From: JBOGZD01 sp050697155
GTDB lineage: Bacteria; Actinomycetota; Thermoleophilia; Solirubrobacterales; 70-9
Assembly (NCBI GenBank): GCA_050697155.1
Contig: JBOGZD010000022.1
Location: 1 to 30,398, forward strand
Reading direction: 5' to 3'
DNA: 30,398 bases
In this document: positions 17,428 through 25,331 of the stretch, one piece after another
How the letters are laid out: each line of letters begins with the position of its first letter
Numbering within the stretch: position 1 is the stretch's first letter
Notes under the pieces: model-generated
The model's database searches: none
What the model saw: only the letters and a program-made list of their open reading frames with translations
Told to the model about the DNA's origin: nothing
Translations under genes and position numbers: made by a program

Positions 17428-17464
17428 GGTCAGATTCCACCCGCATACCGGTCTTCATCTGACC
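17428..17464. terminator. Weak inverted repeat between convergent genes
   Basis: GGTCAGA and TCTGACC are 7-bp arms around a 23-nt loop in the 69-nt gap between the convergent M15 segment and fabI. There is no T-run. It could be a modest bidirectional terminator or chance. Confidence 0.25.
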
Positions 17465-17476
17465 CACCAACGTCGG

Positions 17477-18319
17477 TCAGCCGACCGGTGAGGGCGCGGG
17501 CGGGCGCTCGACGCTCGCCTCGACGCCGGCTCGATCGGCGCTTGCGAAACCGGGCGCCCCGATGGCGTGGAAGCCCCCGTCGACGTGCAGGATCTCGCCG
17601 CTGATTCCGGTCGCCCAGTCCGAGAGCAGGAAGCAGACCGCGCGCGCGACCGGGGTCGGGTCGGCCGGGTCCCAGCCGAGCGGGGCGCCCTGCCGCCAGC
17701 GTTCGGAGAGCTCGGCGAACCCGGGGATCCCGCTCGCCGCGGCGGTGCCGATCGGCCCGGCCGAGAGCAGGTTGACGCGCACGCGGCGCGGGCCGAGGTC
17801 GCGGGCCAGGTAGCGCGCGGTGGCCTCCAGCGCGGCCTTTGAGACCCCCATCCAGTCGTAGGCGGGCCAGGCGACGCCGGCGTCGAAGTCGAGCCCGACC
17901 AGGCTGCCGCCGTCAGCGCGCTCGAGCAGCGGGGCGAGGTGCCGGGCGAGGGCCTGGAGCGAGTAGGCGCTGGTCCGAAATGCCTCCATGGCGCTCTCCG
18001 CAGAGGTCTGGAGGAAGCGCCCGCCGAGCGCGTCCTCGGGGGCGAAGGCGATCGCGTGCAGGGCGCCGTCCAGGGAGCCCCAGCGACGCTCGACCGCGGC
18101 GGCGACCGCCTCGAGGTCTTGCTCCTGGTTGACGTCGAGCTCGAGCACCTCGGGCGGCTGGGGCAGCCGCTGCGCCGCGCGCTCGGTCAGCCGGCGCGAG
18201 CGGCCGAACCCGGTCAGCACCAGCTCGGCGCCTGCGAGCTGCGCCTCGCGGGCGACCGCGAAGGCAATGCTCTTGCGGGTGATCACCCCCGTGACCAGCA
18301 GCCGCTTGCCGGCGAGCAT
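17477..18319 (-). CDS. fabI: Enoyl-ACP reductase, FabI/InhA type
   Basis: This enzyme, 280 residues long, performs the last reduction of each fatty-acid elongation cycle, from trans-2-enoyl-ACP to acyl-ACP with NAD(P)H. It is an SDR protein with a FabI-type nucleotide loop (LLVTGVITRKSIAFAVA), catalytic Tyr154 and Lys161 (AYDWMGVSKAALE), NLLSAGPI and a C-terminal HVDGGFHAIG. It is nearer mycobacterial InhA than E. coli FabI: Phe145 occupies the place of InhA Phe149, and LGWDPADPTPVARAVCFLLSDW matches InhA closely. The position aligned with InhA Ser94 appears to be Ala89. Its ATG overlaps the MaoC stop by 1 nt (TGATG), so it is the last gene of the fab operon. A longer frame upstream to 18460 is an artefact of the overlapping MaoC gene. 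Confidence 0.94.
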   Translation of the reverse strand: MLAGKRLLVTGVITRKSIAFAVAREAQLAGAELVLTGFGRSRRLTERAAQRLPQPPEVLELDVNQEQDLEAVAAAVERRWGSLDGALHAIAFAPEDALGGRFLQTSAESAMEAFRTSAYSLQALARHLAPLLERADGGSLVGLDFDAGVAWPAYDWMGVSKAALEATARYLARDLGPRRVRVNLLSAGPIGTAAASGIPGFAELSERWRQGAPLGWDPADPTPVARAVCFLLSDWATGISGEILHVDGGFHAIGAPGFASADRAGVEASVERPPAPSPVG

Positions 18320-18888
18320 CACAGCAGCACCCGGCCGTCGCGCAGCGGGCTGAGCTCGTCCTCGGCGCCCGTCCGGCGACCTTCCGCGGCGGCGGCGGCG
18401 CCGTTGGCGCCCGCCGCCGAGGCTGGCCGTCCGTCTTCGCCGACCGGACCGCGGCGCCACAGGGCCTCCACCGCGAGTCGCGCCAGCAACGCGCCGGCGG
18501 AGTCGCGGACTCGCAACGCGAGCGTCACCAGTCCCTGCTCGTCGCCGAGCGGACGGAGGCCGGCGACCTCCGCCTCGACCCGGATCGTGGTCCCGATCGG
18601 CACCGGGCGCTTGAAGACCACGTCGCGGACCGCGCGCAGCGCCACCACCCGATCGGGGTCGATGGGCAGCAGCCCGATGGCGTAGGAGACGACCAGCATC
18701 CCGTGGGCGATCCGCTCGCCGAATGGGCTCTCGGCGGCCCAGGCAGCATCCGCGTGCTGGGGGTGCCAGTCGCCGGTCAGGGCCGCGAACGAGGTCACGT
18801 CGGCCTCGGTGATCGTGCGGCCGCTGGTCTCCAGACTCGATCCGGGCGCGAGCCGGTCGAAGTCGCGCTCGAAGATTGCCGAGCTCAT
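18319..18888 (-). CDS. MaoC-like dehydratase, probable 3-hydroxyacyl-ACP dehydratase
   Basis: A 189-residue single hot-dog-fold protein of the MaoC group. The hydratase/dehydratase motif is VTSFAALTGDWHPQHAD with catalytic Asp40 and His45, followed by IAHGMLVVSYAIGLL; the Asn of the classic GDxNPxH motif is His. The last 45 residues are an Ala/Gly-rich tail with no fold signal. No FabZ or FabA gene is in this otherwise complete fab operon, so this enzyme probably supplies the dehydration step, as the MaoC-type HadAB/HadBC enzymes do in mycobacteria. The ATG overlaps the SGNH hydrolase stop by 4 nt yet has its own GGGAGGA ribosome site, and its stop overlaps the fabI start. An (R)-specific enoyl-CoA hydratase role is the alternative. 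Confidence 0.88.
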   Translation of the reverse strand: MSSAIFERDFDRLAPGSSLETSGRTITEADVTSFAALTGDWHPQHADAAWAAESPFGERIAHGMLVVSYAIGLLPIDPDRVVALRAVRDVVFKRPVPIGTTIRVEAEVAGLRPLGDEQGLVTLALRVRDSAGALLARLAVEALWRRGPVGEDGRPASAAGANGAAAAAEGRRTGAEDELSPLRDGRVLL

Positions 18889-19577
18889 CGGTGGTCCTCC
18901 CGTTCTGCGGTCCTCGCGCCCGGCTCGATTCCGAGCAGGCGCTCGAACCCGGCCGCTGCGTGGGCGTGTCCCAGCGGCGAGGGATGAAGCCCGTCGGAGC
19001 TGAAGTTCGCCGCGTCGGCGAGGCCGGGATGACGGGCGACGTCGAGGAGGGGAACGCCGTGCAGCGCCGCCACCTCCCGGGTCGCCCGGTTCAGCGCGAC
19101 GATCCCGCGCTCGACCCGCGCGCGGGTGCGCGGGCGGAGATCGAGGAAGTGCCAGGCCTCGGGGGAGGTCGCGGTCACGACCCGGGCCCCGGGGACCGCC
19201 TCGCCGAGGCGGCGGAAGACCCCCGAGAGCCGCCGGGCGTAACGCGGCACGTCGGGGCGCACCGAGCGCAGCACGTCGTTGGCACCGAAGACCACCGTGA
19301 CCAGGTCGGGCTCGAGCTGCAGCGCGGGGCCGAGCTGCTCGACGACGTCGGCGCTCATCGCCCCCTCCCAGGCGAGGTTGCGGTAGACGAACTCCGCGTC
19401 GCGACGGGCGAGCCGGGCGGCGAGCCGGTCCGCCCAGCAGCGGCCCGGCGCGCAACCGGTGCCGGCGGTGAAGCTGTCGCCGAGCGCCGCGTAGGAGCGC
19501 ATCCGCTCGCGCCGCTCGCCGGCCTCCCGGGAGCGAAGCGCCCTGGCGATCACCGCGTAGGGGTCCCGGGCGGTCAT
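18885..19577 (-). CDS. SGNH/GDSL hydrolase within the fatty-acid synthesis operon
   Basis: A 230-residue hydrolase of the SGNH superfamily. Block I is YAALGDSFTAG with nucleophile Ser35, the block II Gly is in NLAWEGA, block III is FGANDV with Asn100, and block V is SSDGLHPS with Asp195 and His198, so the full catalytic set is present. There is no signal peptide; residues 1-26 are basic and helical. The family includes lysophospholipases, esterases and the thioesterase TesA. Its place between the carboxyltransferase and MaoC genes, with a 4-nt overlap on the latter, suggests acyl-thioester or lipid-ester hydrolysis linked to fatty-acid synthesis; this is inference. A TTG at 19610 with GGAG 5 nt upstream is an alternative start adding eleven residues. 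Confidence 0.88.
   Translation of the reverse strand: MTARDPYAVIARALRSREAGERRERMRSYAALGDSFTAGTGCAPGRCWADRLAARLARRDAEFVYRNLAWEGAMSADVVEQLGPALQLEPDLVTVVFGANDVLRSVRPDVPRYARRLSGVFRRLGEAVPGARVVTATSPEAWHFLDLRPRTRARVERGIVALNRATREVAALHGVPLLDVARHPGLADAANFSSDGLHPSPLGHAHAAAGFERLLGIEPGARTAEREDHR
18895..18901 (-). promoter_or_regulatory. Shine-Dalgarno site of the MaoC gene
   Basis: GGGAGGA on the minus strand lies 6 nt before the ATG at 18888, inside the end of the SGNH hydrolase gene. It fixes the start of the dehydratase. Confidence 0.7.
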
Positions 19578-19623
19578 CTCTGGATCGCGCTTCGCGTCAC
19601 AACCATCCAAGTCCGCTCCGAGC

Positions 19624-21054
19624 TCAAGGCCGCTCCAGGTTCGCCAGGGCCCAGCCGAGGTACTCGCGGGTCTCCTCGGGATCGATCACCTCATCGACGA
19701 AGCCGCTCGCGGCCGCCGCCTCCGCGGTCAGGTGCTCGGCGGCGTAGGCGGCCGCGAGCTCCGCCACCAGGCGCTCGTCTTCGGACTCCGCCAGCCGCCG
19801 GCGCTCGACGATCCCGACCGCCTGCCCGGCGGCCATGATCCCGATCTCGGTCCCGGGCCAGGCGAGGACCACGTCGGCGCCGAGGTCCTTGGAGTTCATG
19901 GTGATCACCGCGCCGCCGTAGGCCTTGCGCAGCACCACGGTCAGGCGCGGCACGTCGGCGGCGGCGAACGCGTGCAGCAAGGAGGCGCCGTGGCGGATCA
20001 CCCCGGCCTCCTCCTGGCGGGTTCCGGGCATGAACCCCGGGGTGTCGACCAGGACCACGAGCGGCAGCCGGAAGCGGTCGCAGGCGGCGACGAACAGGGC
20101 CGCCTTCTCGGCCGCGGCCGCGTCGATCACCCCGCCCAGCCGCCGTGGCTGGTTGGCGACCACGCCAACCGCGCGCCCCTCGATCCTGGCGAGGCCGGTG
20201 ACCATGTTCGGCGCCCAGCGCGGCGCGAGCTCGAGCAGCCCGCCGGCGTCGACGAGTGTCGCGACGACGTCACGGACGTCGTAGACGCGCCTGCCATCGG
20301 CCGGGACCAGCCCCGCGAGCGAGCCGCTTGCCGGCGGCAGCGGACCCCGAGCCTCGGCGGCCGGCGGCCGCTCGCCGATCGCCTGCGGCAGGTGACCGAG
20401 CAGCTCCGCGGCGAGCCGCGCCGCATCGGCGTCGTCGGCGGCGACGAGCTGGCAGACCCCGTTTCGCTCGTGCACCGCGGGCCCGCCGAGGCGCTCCATC
20501 GAGACGTCCTCGCCGAGCGCCTCGCGCACCACCCGGGGCCCGGTGAGGAACATCCGTGCCCGCTCGGTCATGACGACGAAATCGGTGAGCGCCGGCGAGT
20601 ACGAGCCGCCGCCGGCGGAGACGCCGGTGACGATCGAGAGCTGCGGGACCAGCGCCGACAGCTCGACGCTCTGGCGAAAGATGCGCCCGTAGCCGGCGAG
20701 CGCCGCGTGTCCCTCCTGCAGCCGCGCCCCGCCGGACTCGACGAAGCCGACCACCGGGGCGCGGGCGCGGGCGGCGAGCCGCATCACCCTGACGATCGTC
20801 TCCGCGTGCGCCTCGCCGAGCGATCCGCCGAGGAAGCTCGGGTCCTCCGCGTAGCAGAACACCGGCCGCCCACCGACCGAACCGGCGCCGGCGAGCACGC
20901 CGTCGCCCGGCTTGGCGCGGGTTCCAGCGCGGGTCGAGGCCACGCCGGTGCGAAGCGCGCGGAACGACCCCGGGTCGCAGAGCGCCTCGAGGCTGGCACG
21001 CGGACCGGGCCGCTCGGCAGCACCGGGCGCGCGTTCGGCGACCGCCACGCTCAC
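19624..21054 (-). CDS. Acyl-CoA carboxylase carboxyltransferase (beta) subunit, AccD/PccB type
   Basis: This 476-residue subunit transfers CO2 from carboxybiotin to acetyl- or propionyl-CoA, giving malonyl- or methylmalonyl-CoA for FabD. Both carboxyltransferase halves are on one chain, as in actinobacterial AccD5/PccB and unlike split E. coli AccA and AccD. The N half (about 15-225) has GRPVFCYAEDPSFLGGSLGE, VESGGARLQEG and GVSAGGGSYSPALTDF; the C half (about 235-470) has GVVANQPRRLGGVID, VDTPGFMPGTRQEEAG and KAYGGAVITMNSKDLGAD. No N-terminal zinc ribbon is present. At 476 residues it is somewhat shorter than usual PccB proteins. The GTG at 21054 overlaps the fabF stop by 4 nt (GTGA); a longer frame upstream would be antisense-like fabF sequence. 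Biotin carboxylase and carrier genes are not in the window. Confidence 0.92.
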   Translation of the reverse strand: MSVAVAERAPGAAERPGPRASLEALCDPGSFRALRTGVASTRAGTRAKPGDGVLAGAGSVGGRPVFCYAEDPSFLGGSLGEAHAETIVRVMRLAARARAPVVGFVESGGARLQEGHAALAGYGRIFRQSVELSALVPQLSIVTGVSAGGGSYSPALTDFVVMTERARMFLTGPRVVREALGEDVSMERLGGPAVHERNGVCQLVAADDADAARLAAELLGHLPQAIGERPPAAEARGPLPPASGSLAGLVPADGRRVYDVRDVVATLVDAGGLLELAPRWAPNMVTGLARIEGRAVGVVANQPRRLGGVIDAAAAEKAALFVAACDRFRLPLVVLVDTPGFMPGTRQEEAGVIRHGASLLHAFAAADVPRLTVVLRKAYGGAVITMNSKDLGADVVLAWPGTEIGIMAAGQAVGIVERRRLAESEDERLVAELAAAYAAEHLTAEAAAASGFVDEVIDPEETREYLGWALANLERP

Positions 21055-22253
21055 CCAACCGCCTCCAGGCAGAGCACCGCGTTGTGGCCGCCGAACCCGA
21101 ACGAGTTCGAGATCGCCACCGGCGGATGGCCGTTGCGCTCCAGCGGGCGCGACGCCAGCGGGACGTAGTCGAGGTCGAGGTCCTCGTCGGGCTGCTCGAG
21201 GTTGAGCGTCGGCGGCGCCACGCCCTCGGAGAGGGCGAGCACCGTCGCCACCGCCTCCACCGCCCCCGCGGCCCCGAGCAGATGGCCGATCGACGACTTG
21301 AGCGAGGAGACCGGGATCCGCGCCGCGCGCTCTGAGAGCGCGGTCTTCAGCGCCTCCGTCTCGGAGCGATCGTTGAGCGGAGTCGAGGTCCCGTGCGCGT
21401 TCACGTAGTCGATCGCGCCCGGCTCTACTCCGGCGTCGCGAAGGGCGGCGGCGATCGCGCGCGCGGCGCCGTCGCCGTCGGGCTCGGGGGCGGTGAGGTG
21501 GTGGGCGTCGGCGGTCGCCCCGTAGCCGGTCAGCCGGCCGAGCACGGTCGCGCCGCGCTCGGCAGCCGCCCCGGCCTCCTCGAGCACCATCACCGCGGCG
21601 CCCTCGCCCATGACGAAGCCGTCGCGGCGGCGGTCGAAGGGGCGGGAGATGCCCTCGACCGAGGTCGCGCCCATCTCGCCGAACGCCGCAATCGCCAGCG
21701 GGGTGATCGCGGCCTCGGTGCCGCCGACCACGCAGGCGTTGGCGGCCCCGTGCTCGACGATCCGCTTGCCGGCGCCGATCGCGTGGGCGCCCGCCGCGCA
21801 GGCCGAGACGGTCCCGTAGCACTCGCCCCGCAGCGCGTGGCGGATCGCGATCGTCCCGGCCGCGGCGTTCGCCATCATCTGCGGCACGCACAGCGGGGAG
21901 ATCGCCTCGGCCCCGCGCTCGCGCAGGGTCGTGTGGCCCTCCTCGATCGTCGCCAGGCCGCCGATCCCGGTCCCGATAACGCAGCCGACCTCGTGGTCCG
22001 GGTAGGGCGCGCCCTCGGCCCAGCCGGCCTCGGCGACCGCCTCGTCGGCGGCGACCAGGGCAAGCTGGGTGAAGCGGTCGGCCCGGCGCGCCTCGCGCCG
22101 GGTGAGGTGGTCGGTGGGCTCGAACGCATCGCAGCGCCCGAGGCCGTCGTCGATCCCCGACTCGCCCGCAGTCCAGCGGTCGAACAGCACTCGCGCGCCG
22201 ACCCCCAGCGGGGATACGGCGCCGAGCCCGGTGATGACGACGTCGCGGCTCAT
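21051..22253 (-). CDS. fabF: 3-oxoacyl-ACP synthase II (KAS II)
   Basis: A 400-residue condensing enzyme that extends acyl-ACP with malonyl-ACP. The Cys-His-His set is complete: Cys152 (TVSACAAGAHAIG), His287 (NAHGTSTPLND), Lys319 and His324 (KSSIGHLLGAAG), with a C-terminal FGFGGHN loop. The ATG at 22253 gives RDVVITGLGAVSPLG, the typical N-terminus, and lies 4 nt after the acpP stop, so the two are surely co-transcribed. It is the only KAS I/II gene here and probably does all elongation steps encoded by this cluster. Confidence 0.96.
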   Translation of the reverse strand: MSRDVVITGLGAVSPLGVGARVLFDRWTAGESGIDDGLGRCDAFEPTDHLTRREARRADRFTQLALVAADEAVAEAGWAEGAPYPDHEVGCVIGTGIGGLATIEEGHTTLRERGAEAISPLCVPQMMANAAAGTIAIRHALRGECYGTVSACAAGAHAIGAGKRIVEHGAANACVVGGTEAAITPLAIAAFGEMGATSVEGISRPFDRRRDGFVMGEGAAVMVLEEAGAAAERGATVLGRLTGYGATADAHHLTAPEPDGDGAARAIAAALRDAGVEPGAIDYVNAHGTSTPLNDRSETEALKTALSERAARIPVSSLKSSIGHLLGAAGAVEAVATVLALSEGVAPPTLNLEQPDEDLDLDYVPLASRPLERNGHPPVAISNSFGFGGHNAVLCLEAVG

Positions 22254-22257
22254 CGAC

Positions 22258-22503
22258 TCAAGCGCGTGAGGCGATCAGCTCGACAACGTCGCCGACCGTC
22301 ACCAGGCCGTCCATGTCGGCGTCGGTGATCTCGACCCCGTACTCGTCCTCCGTGATCTGGGCCAGCTCGACCAGGTCGAGCGAGTCGACCTCGAGCTCCT
22401 CCAACCGGGCGCCGAGGCTGACGTTCTCGCGCTCCTCGCCGAACTCGACCAGGGCGTCGGTGACGCGCTGCTCGATCTCTTCCTTGCTCTTCGTCTGTGG
22501 CAC
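22258..22503 (-). CDS. acpP: Acyl carrier protein
   Basis: An 81-residue acidic four-helix carrier. Ser41 in the VDSLDLVEL motif is the site for 4'-phosphopantetheine. The start is a GTG at 22503, with GAGAGGAG 7 nt upstream on the minus strand. Upstream of that ribosome site lies an array of eleven heptamers, the only sizeable gap in the operon. The protein carries the growing chain for FabD, FabH, FabF, FabG, the MaoC enzyme and FabI. Confidence 0.96.
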   Translation of the reverse strand: MPQTKSKEEIEQRVTDALVEFGEERENVSLGARLEELEVDSLDLVELAQITEDEYGVEITDADMDGLVTVGDVVELIASRA

Positions 22504-22510
22504 TGATGGG

Positions 22511-22518
22511 CTCCTCTC
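22511..22518 (-). promoter_or_regulatory. Shine-Dalgarno site of acpP
   Basis: GAGAGGAG on the minus strand lies 7 nt before the GTG start and directly abuts the heptamer array, so a change in array length would move upstream sequence but leave this spacing intact. Confidence 0.75.
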
Positions 22519-22519
22519 G

Positions 22520-22596
22520 TTGCTGGTTGCTGGTTGCTCGTTGCTGGTTGCTCGTTGCTCGTTGCTGGTTGCTGGTTGCTCGTTGCTCGTTGCTCG
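22520..22596. repeat. Eleven tandem heptamers, TTGCTSG, between fabG and acpP
   Basis: Exactly 77 nt consist of eleven uninterrupted units TTGCTGG or TTGCTCG (plus strand), differing only at the sixth base in the order G,G,C,G,C,C,G,G,C,C,C. In the sense of the operon the units read CCAGCAA or CGAGCAA. The array fills most of the 101 nt between the fabG stop and acpP start. It is untranslated in the annotated frames and has no self-complementary stem. The unit is not a multiple of three or of a helical turn. Confidence 0.97.
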
Positions 22597-22604
22597 ATCC
22601 CTGC

Positions 22605-23366
22605 TCAGGCGGTCATCCCGCCGTCCACGGTCAGGGTCGCCCCGGTCACGTACGAAGCCTCGGGCGAGGCGAGGAATCCGATGCAGGCGGCGACCTCCTC
22701 GGGGCTGCCGGCCCGGCGGGCGGGGATCGCGTCGGCGAGGCCGTTGGTGACCCCGGCGGTCAGCTCGGTCTCGATCAGCCCGGGCGCGATCGCGTTCACG
22801 GTCACCCCACGCCGGGCGACCTCGACCGCGACCGTCTTCGTGAACGCGACCAGGCCCGCCTTCGAGGCCGCGTAGTTGGCCTGCCCGGGGTTGGCACGGT
22901 GGCCGACGACCGAGGAGACGTTGACGATCCGGCCGAAGCGCTTGCGGATCATGCCGCCGAGCGCCCGGCGGGTGATCCGGAAGGCGCCGCTCAGGTTGGT
23001 CTCCAGGACCCGGTCCCAGTCGTCGTCGCAGAGCCGCAGCGAGAGCGCATCGGCGGTGAGGCCGGCGTTGTTGACCAGCACCAGCACCGGCCCGAGCGCG
23101 TCCTCGGCCGCGGTGACGAGCGCCTCGGCGGCGGCCGGGTGGGCGACGTCGGCGCGGATCGCGAGCGCGCGGCCGCCGCCCGAGTCGATCTCGGCCGCGA
23201 CTCGCTCAGCGCCGTCGCGATCGCTTCGGTAGTTGACCGCGATCGGCCAGCCCTGGCCGGAGAGCCGTCGGGCGACGGCGGCCCCGATCCCGCGCGAGGC
23301 GCCGGTGACCAGGGCGCATCCATCGGGCGGCTGCGGCGCACTCCCCGTGCGTCCGTTGCCGCTCAC
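22605..23366 (-). CDS. fabG: 3-oxoacyl-ACP reductase
   Basis: A 253-residue SDR enzyme that reduces 3-oxoacyl-ACP with NADPH. It shows the nucleotide motif TGASRGIG (21-28), NNAG (99-102), Asn124, and the catalytic Ser152, Tyr165 and Lys169 (NVSSVVG, YAASKAG). The C-terminus VTGATLTVDGGM is typical of FabG. The GTG start overlaps the fabH stop by 4 nt (GTGA). The first 14 residues form a short Gly/Ser-rich extension. Adjacent fabH, acpP and fabF make the FAS-II role secure. Confidence 0.95.
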   Translation of the reverse strand: MSGNGRTGSAPQPPDGCALVTGASRGIGAAVARRLSGQGWPIAVNYRSDRDGAERVAAEIDSGGGRALAIRADVAHPAAAEALVTAAEDALGPVLVLVNNAGLTADALSLRLCDDDWDRVLETNLSGAFRITRRALGGMIRKRFGRIVNVSSVVGHRANPGQANYAASKAGLVAFTKTVAVEVARRGVTVNAIAPGLIETELTAGVTNGLADAIPARRAGSPEEVAACIGFLASPEASYVTGATLTVDGGMTA

Positions 23367-24418
23367 CTCGGCTCACCCCAGCGAAGCAGCGTTCCCGCCC
23401 AGGTAAAGCCGGCGCCGAAGGCGCCGAGGAAGACCCGCGTCCCCGGCCGCAGGCGGCCGTCGGCCGCCGCCTCGGCGAGCGCGATCGGGACACTCGCCGC
23501 CGAGGTGTTGCCGTAGCGCGCGATGCAGTCGACCACCCTGTCCGCGGGGAGCCCGAGCTGCTCGCCGACCGCGGTGAGGATCCGCTGGTTGGCCTGGTGG
23601 TAGACGAAGAGGTCGATCTCCGCCAGGGCGACGCCGGCGCGGGCCGCGGCCTCGAGCGTGACCTCGCTCAGGTGCGCCACGGCCGCGCGGAACGTCGGCC
23701 TGCCGTCCATGCGCAGCTTGCGCTCGGCGTGCGAGGCGGCAACGTGGGCGGCGCCCTCGCCGTCGGTGCCGAAGACGACCGGGCCGATCGCACCTCCGCC
23801 GCCGGCGCCGACGACGACGGCACCGGCGCCGTCGCCGAACAACCCCGCGGTCGAGCGGTCGTCGCGGTCGGTGATCCTGCTCATCAAGTCGGCGCCGACG
23901 ACCAGGGCCGAGTCACCGCGACCGGCCTCGACCTGTGCGGCCGCTACCGCGAGGCCGGAGAGAAAGCCGGTGCACGCGGCGCCGACGTCGATCGCGGCGG
24001 CCCGGGTCGCGCCGAGCCGCGCAGCGACCAGCGGCGCCGCGTTGGGGACGAGGTCGTCGGCGGTGATGGTGGCGACGAGGACGACGTCGAGGCGCTCGGG
24101 GTCGAGCGCCGCACGCTCGATTGCCTCGGCCGCGGCGGCGACGGAGAGCTCGGTCAGGGTCTCGCCGGGAGCGGCGATCCGGCGTTCGCGCACGCCGGTG
24201 CGGGTGGCGATCCACTCGGCGTCGACTCCGAGCCGGGCGGCGACCTCGGCGTTGGCGACCGCCCGCCGCGGCACCGCGGCGCCGAGCCCGACGATCTCGG
24301 CGCGGCGGACCGGATCCCGGACGCCTTCGCGGCCGCGCAGCAAGGCGAGGCGGCCGTCGCTCGCCGCGCCGGCTCGCTCGCGCCCCGCGGTCCGGGCGAG
24401 GCCGGACGCGCTAGACAT
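23363..24418 (-). CDS. fabH: 3-oxoacyl-ACP synthase III (KAS III)
   Basis: A 351-residue enzyme that starts fatty-acid synthesis by condensing an acyl-CoA primer with malonyl-ACP. The catalytic Cys149 (DVGAACTGFLSG), His274 (VYHQANQRIL) and Asn304 (RYGNTSAASVP) are all present, as is WIATRTGVRERR near the N-terminus. The ATG at 24418 overlaps the fabD end by 8 nt but gives about 40 residues before the first conserved strand (EIVGLGAAVP). An internal GTG at codon 33 would give the usual length, so the exact start is open. Primer choice (acetyl or branched) cannot be read from the sequence by eye. Confidence 0.94.
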   Translation of the reverse strand: MSSASGLARTAGRERAGAASDGRLALLRGREGVRDPVRRAEIVGLGAAVPRRAVANAEVAARLGVDAEWIATRTGVRERRIAAPGETLTELSVAAAAEAIERAALDPERLDVVLVATITADDLVPNAAPLVAARLGATRAAAIDVGAACTGFLSGLAVAAAQVEAGRGDSALVVGADLMSRITDRDDRSTAGLFGDGAGAVVVGAGGGGAIGPVVFGTDGEGAAHVAASHAERKLRMDGRPTFRAAVAHLSEVTLEAAARAGVALAEIDLFVYHQANQRILTAVGEQLGLPADRVVDCIARYGNTSAASVPIALAEAAADGRLRPGTRVFLGAFGAGFTWAGTLLRWGEPR

Positions 24419-25280
24419 GGGCGGCCTCGAGCGGCGGCACGGTCGCGGTCGCGACCCCCTCGAGCGTCTGCTTGACGAGCCCGGCCAGCACCCGCCCGGG
24501 GCCGACGTCGACGAACCGCCGGACGCCCTCGGCATGAAGGCGCTCGAGCACCTCGACCCAGCGCACCGGGCTGGTCAGCGCGGCGGCGAGCGACCCGCGC
24601 GCGTCGGCACCGACCGGAGCGGCGGTGACGCCGGAGATCACCTTTGCGGCGGGCCGGCGAAACTCGATCCGGGCGAGCAGCTCCCGGAACGGTCCCACCG
24701 CGATCCCCATGGCCGGGGAGTGGAACGGCCCCGCGACCGCGAGCCGCTTCGCCCGCAGCCCGCTCTCGCGGGCCTCGGCGAGCGCCTGGTCGAGCTCGTC
24801 CTCGCCGCCCGAGAGAACGAGCTGGCGTGGCGAGTTCTCGTTTGCGACCGCGAGCCGGTGGCGGCCGGCGAATGCGTGCGCCGTGGCGCGATCGACCCCG
24901 AGCGCGAGCATGCCCCCCGGCTCGCCCTCCTCGGCGGCCTCCTGCATCAGGCGGCCGCGTTCGACGACTATCCGCAGGCCGTCCGTCTCGCTGATCGCGC
25001 CCGCGGCCACCAGCGCCGCGACCTCGCCCAGCGAGTGCCCGGCGAAGAGCTCCGCCCGCGGGCGGCCGAGGCGCTCGTAGCCGGCGAGGGCAGCGCAGTA
25101 GACGGCGGGCTGGGCGAACCTGGTGCCGTCGGCAAGCCGCGCGAACGGGTCGTCGCCGACCAGCCCCTCCGCCAGGGTCAGCAGGTCCGGTCGCAGCTCG
25201 CGAACCAGCTCGCGCGAGCGCTCGTCCCCCACCCCCTGGCCGGGGAACATGACCGCCAGCTTGCCCTCGCCGTTCGCCAT
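24411..25280 (-). CDS. fabD: Malonyl-CoA:ACP acyltransferase
   Basis: A 289-residue transferase that moves malonyl from CoA to ACP. Motifs are FPGQG (13-16), the nucleophile Ser83 in GHSLGE, Arg108 in VVERGRLMQ for the malonyl carboxylate, and His187 in GPFHSPAM. It is the first gene of the nine-gene operon. The ATG at 25280 is preceded by a possible TAGGTG box 6 nt upstream and no strong Shine-Dalgarno site. Its last codons overlap the fabH start by 8 nt. Confidence 0.95.
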   Translation of the reverse strand: MANGEGKLAVMFPGQGVGDERSRELVRELRPDLLTLAEGLVGDDPFARLADGTRFAQPAVYCAALAGYERLGRPRAELFAGHSLGEVAALVAAGAISETDGLRIVVERGRLMQEAAEEGEPGGMLALGVDRATAHAFAGRHRLAVANENSPRQLVLSGGEDELDQALAEARESGLRAKRLAVAGPFHSPAMGIAVGPFRELLARIEFRRPAAKVISGVTAAPVGADARGSLAAALTSPVRWVEVLERLHAEGVRRFVDVGPGRVLAGLVKQTLEGVATATVPPLEAAHV

Positions 25281-25286
25281 CGGTCA

Positions 25287-25315
25287 CACCTACATGGCGA
25301 TGCGCCGAAGGTGAA
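25287..25315 (-). promoter_or_regulatory. Possible promoter of the fab operon
   Basis: On the minus strand TTCACC (25315-25310) and TAGGTG (25292-25287) are 17 nt apart, and the latter ends 6 nt before the fabD ATG. The -10 lacks the final T, so support is modest. Confidence 0.35.
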
Positions 25316-25331
25316 CCCCTGTCGCGCCCCA

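Noticed and set aside
22520..22596. CRISPR array
   Set aside because: The units are 7 nt and contiguous with no spacers, and no cas gene is present.
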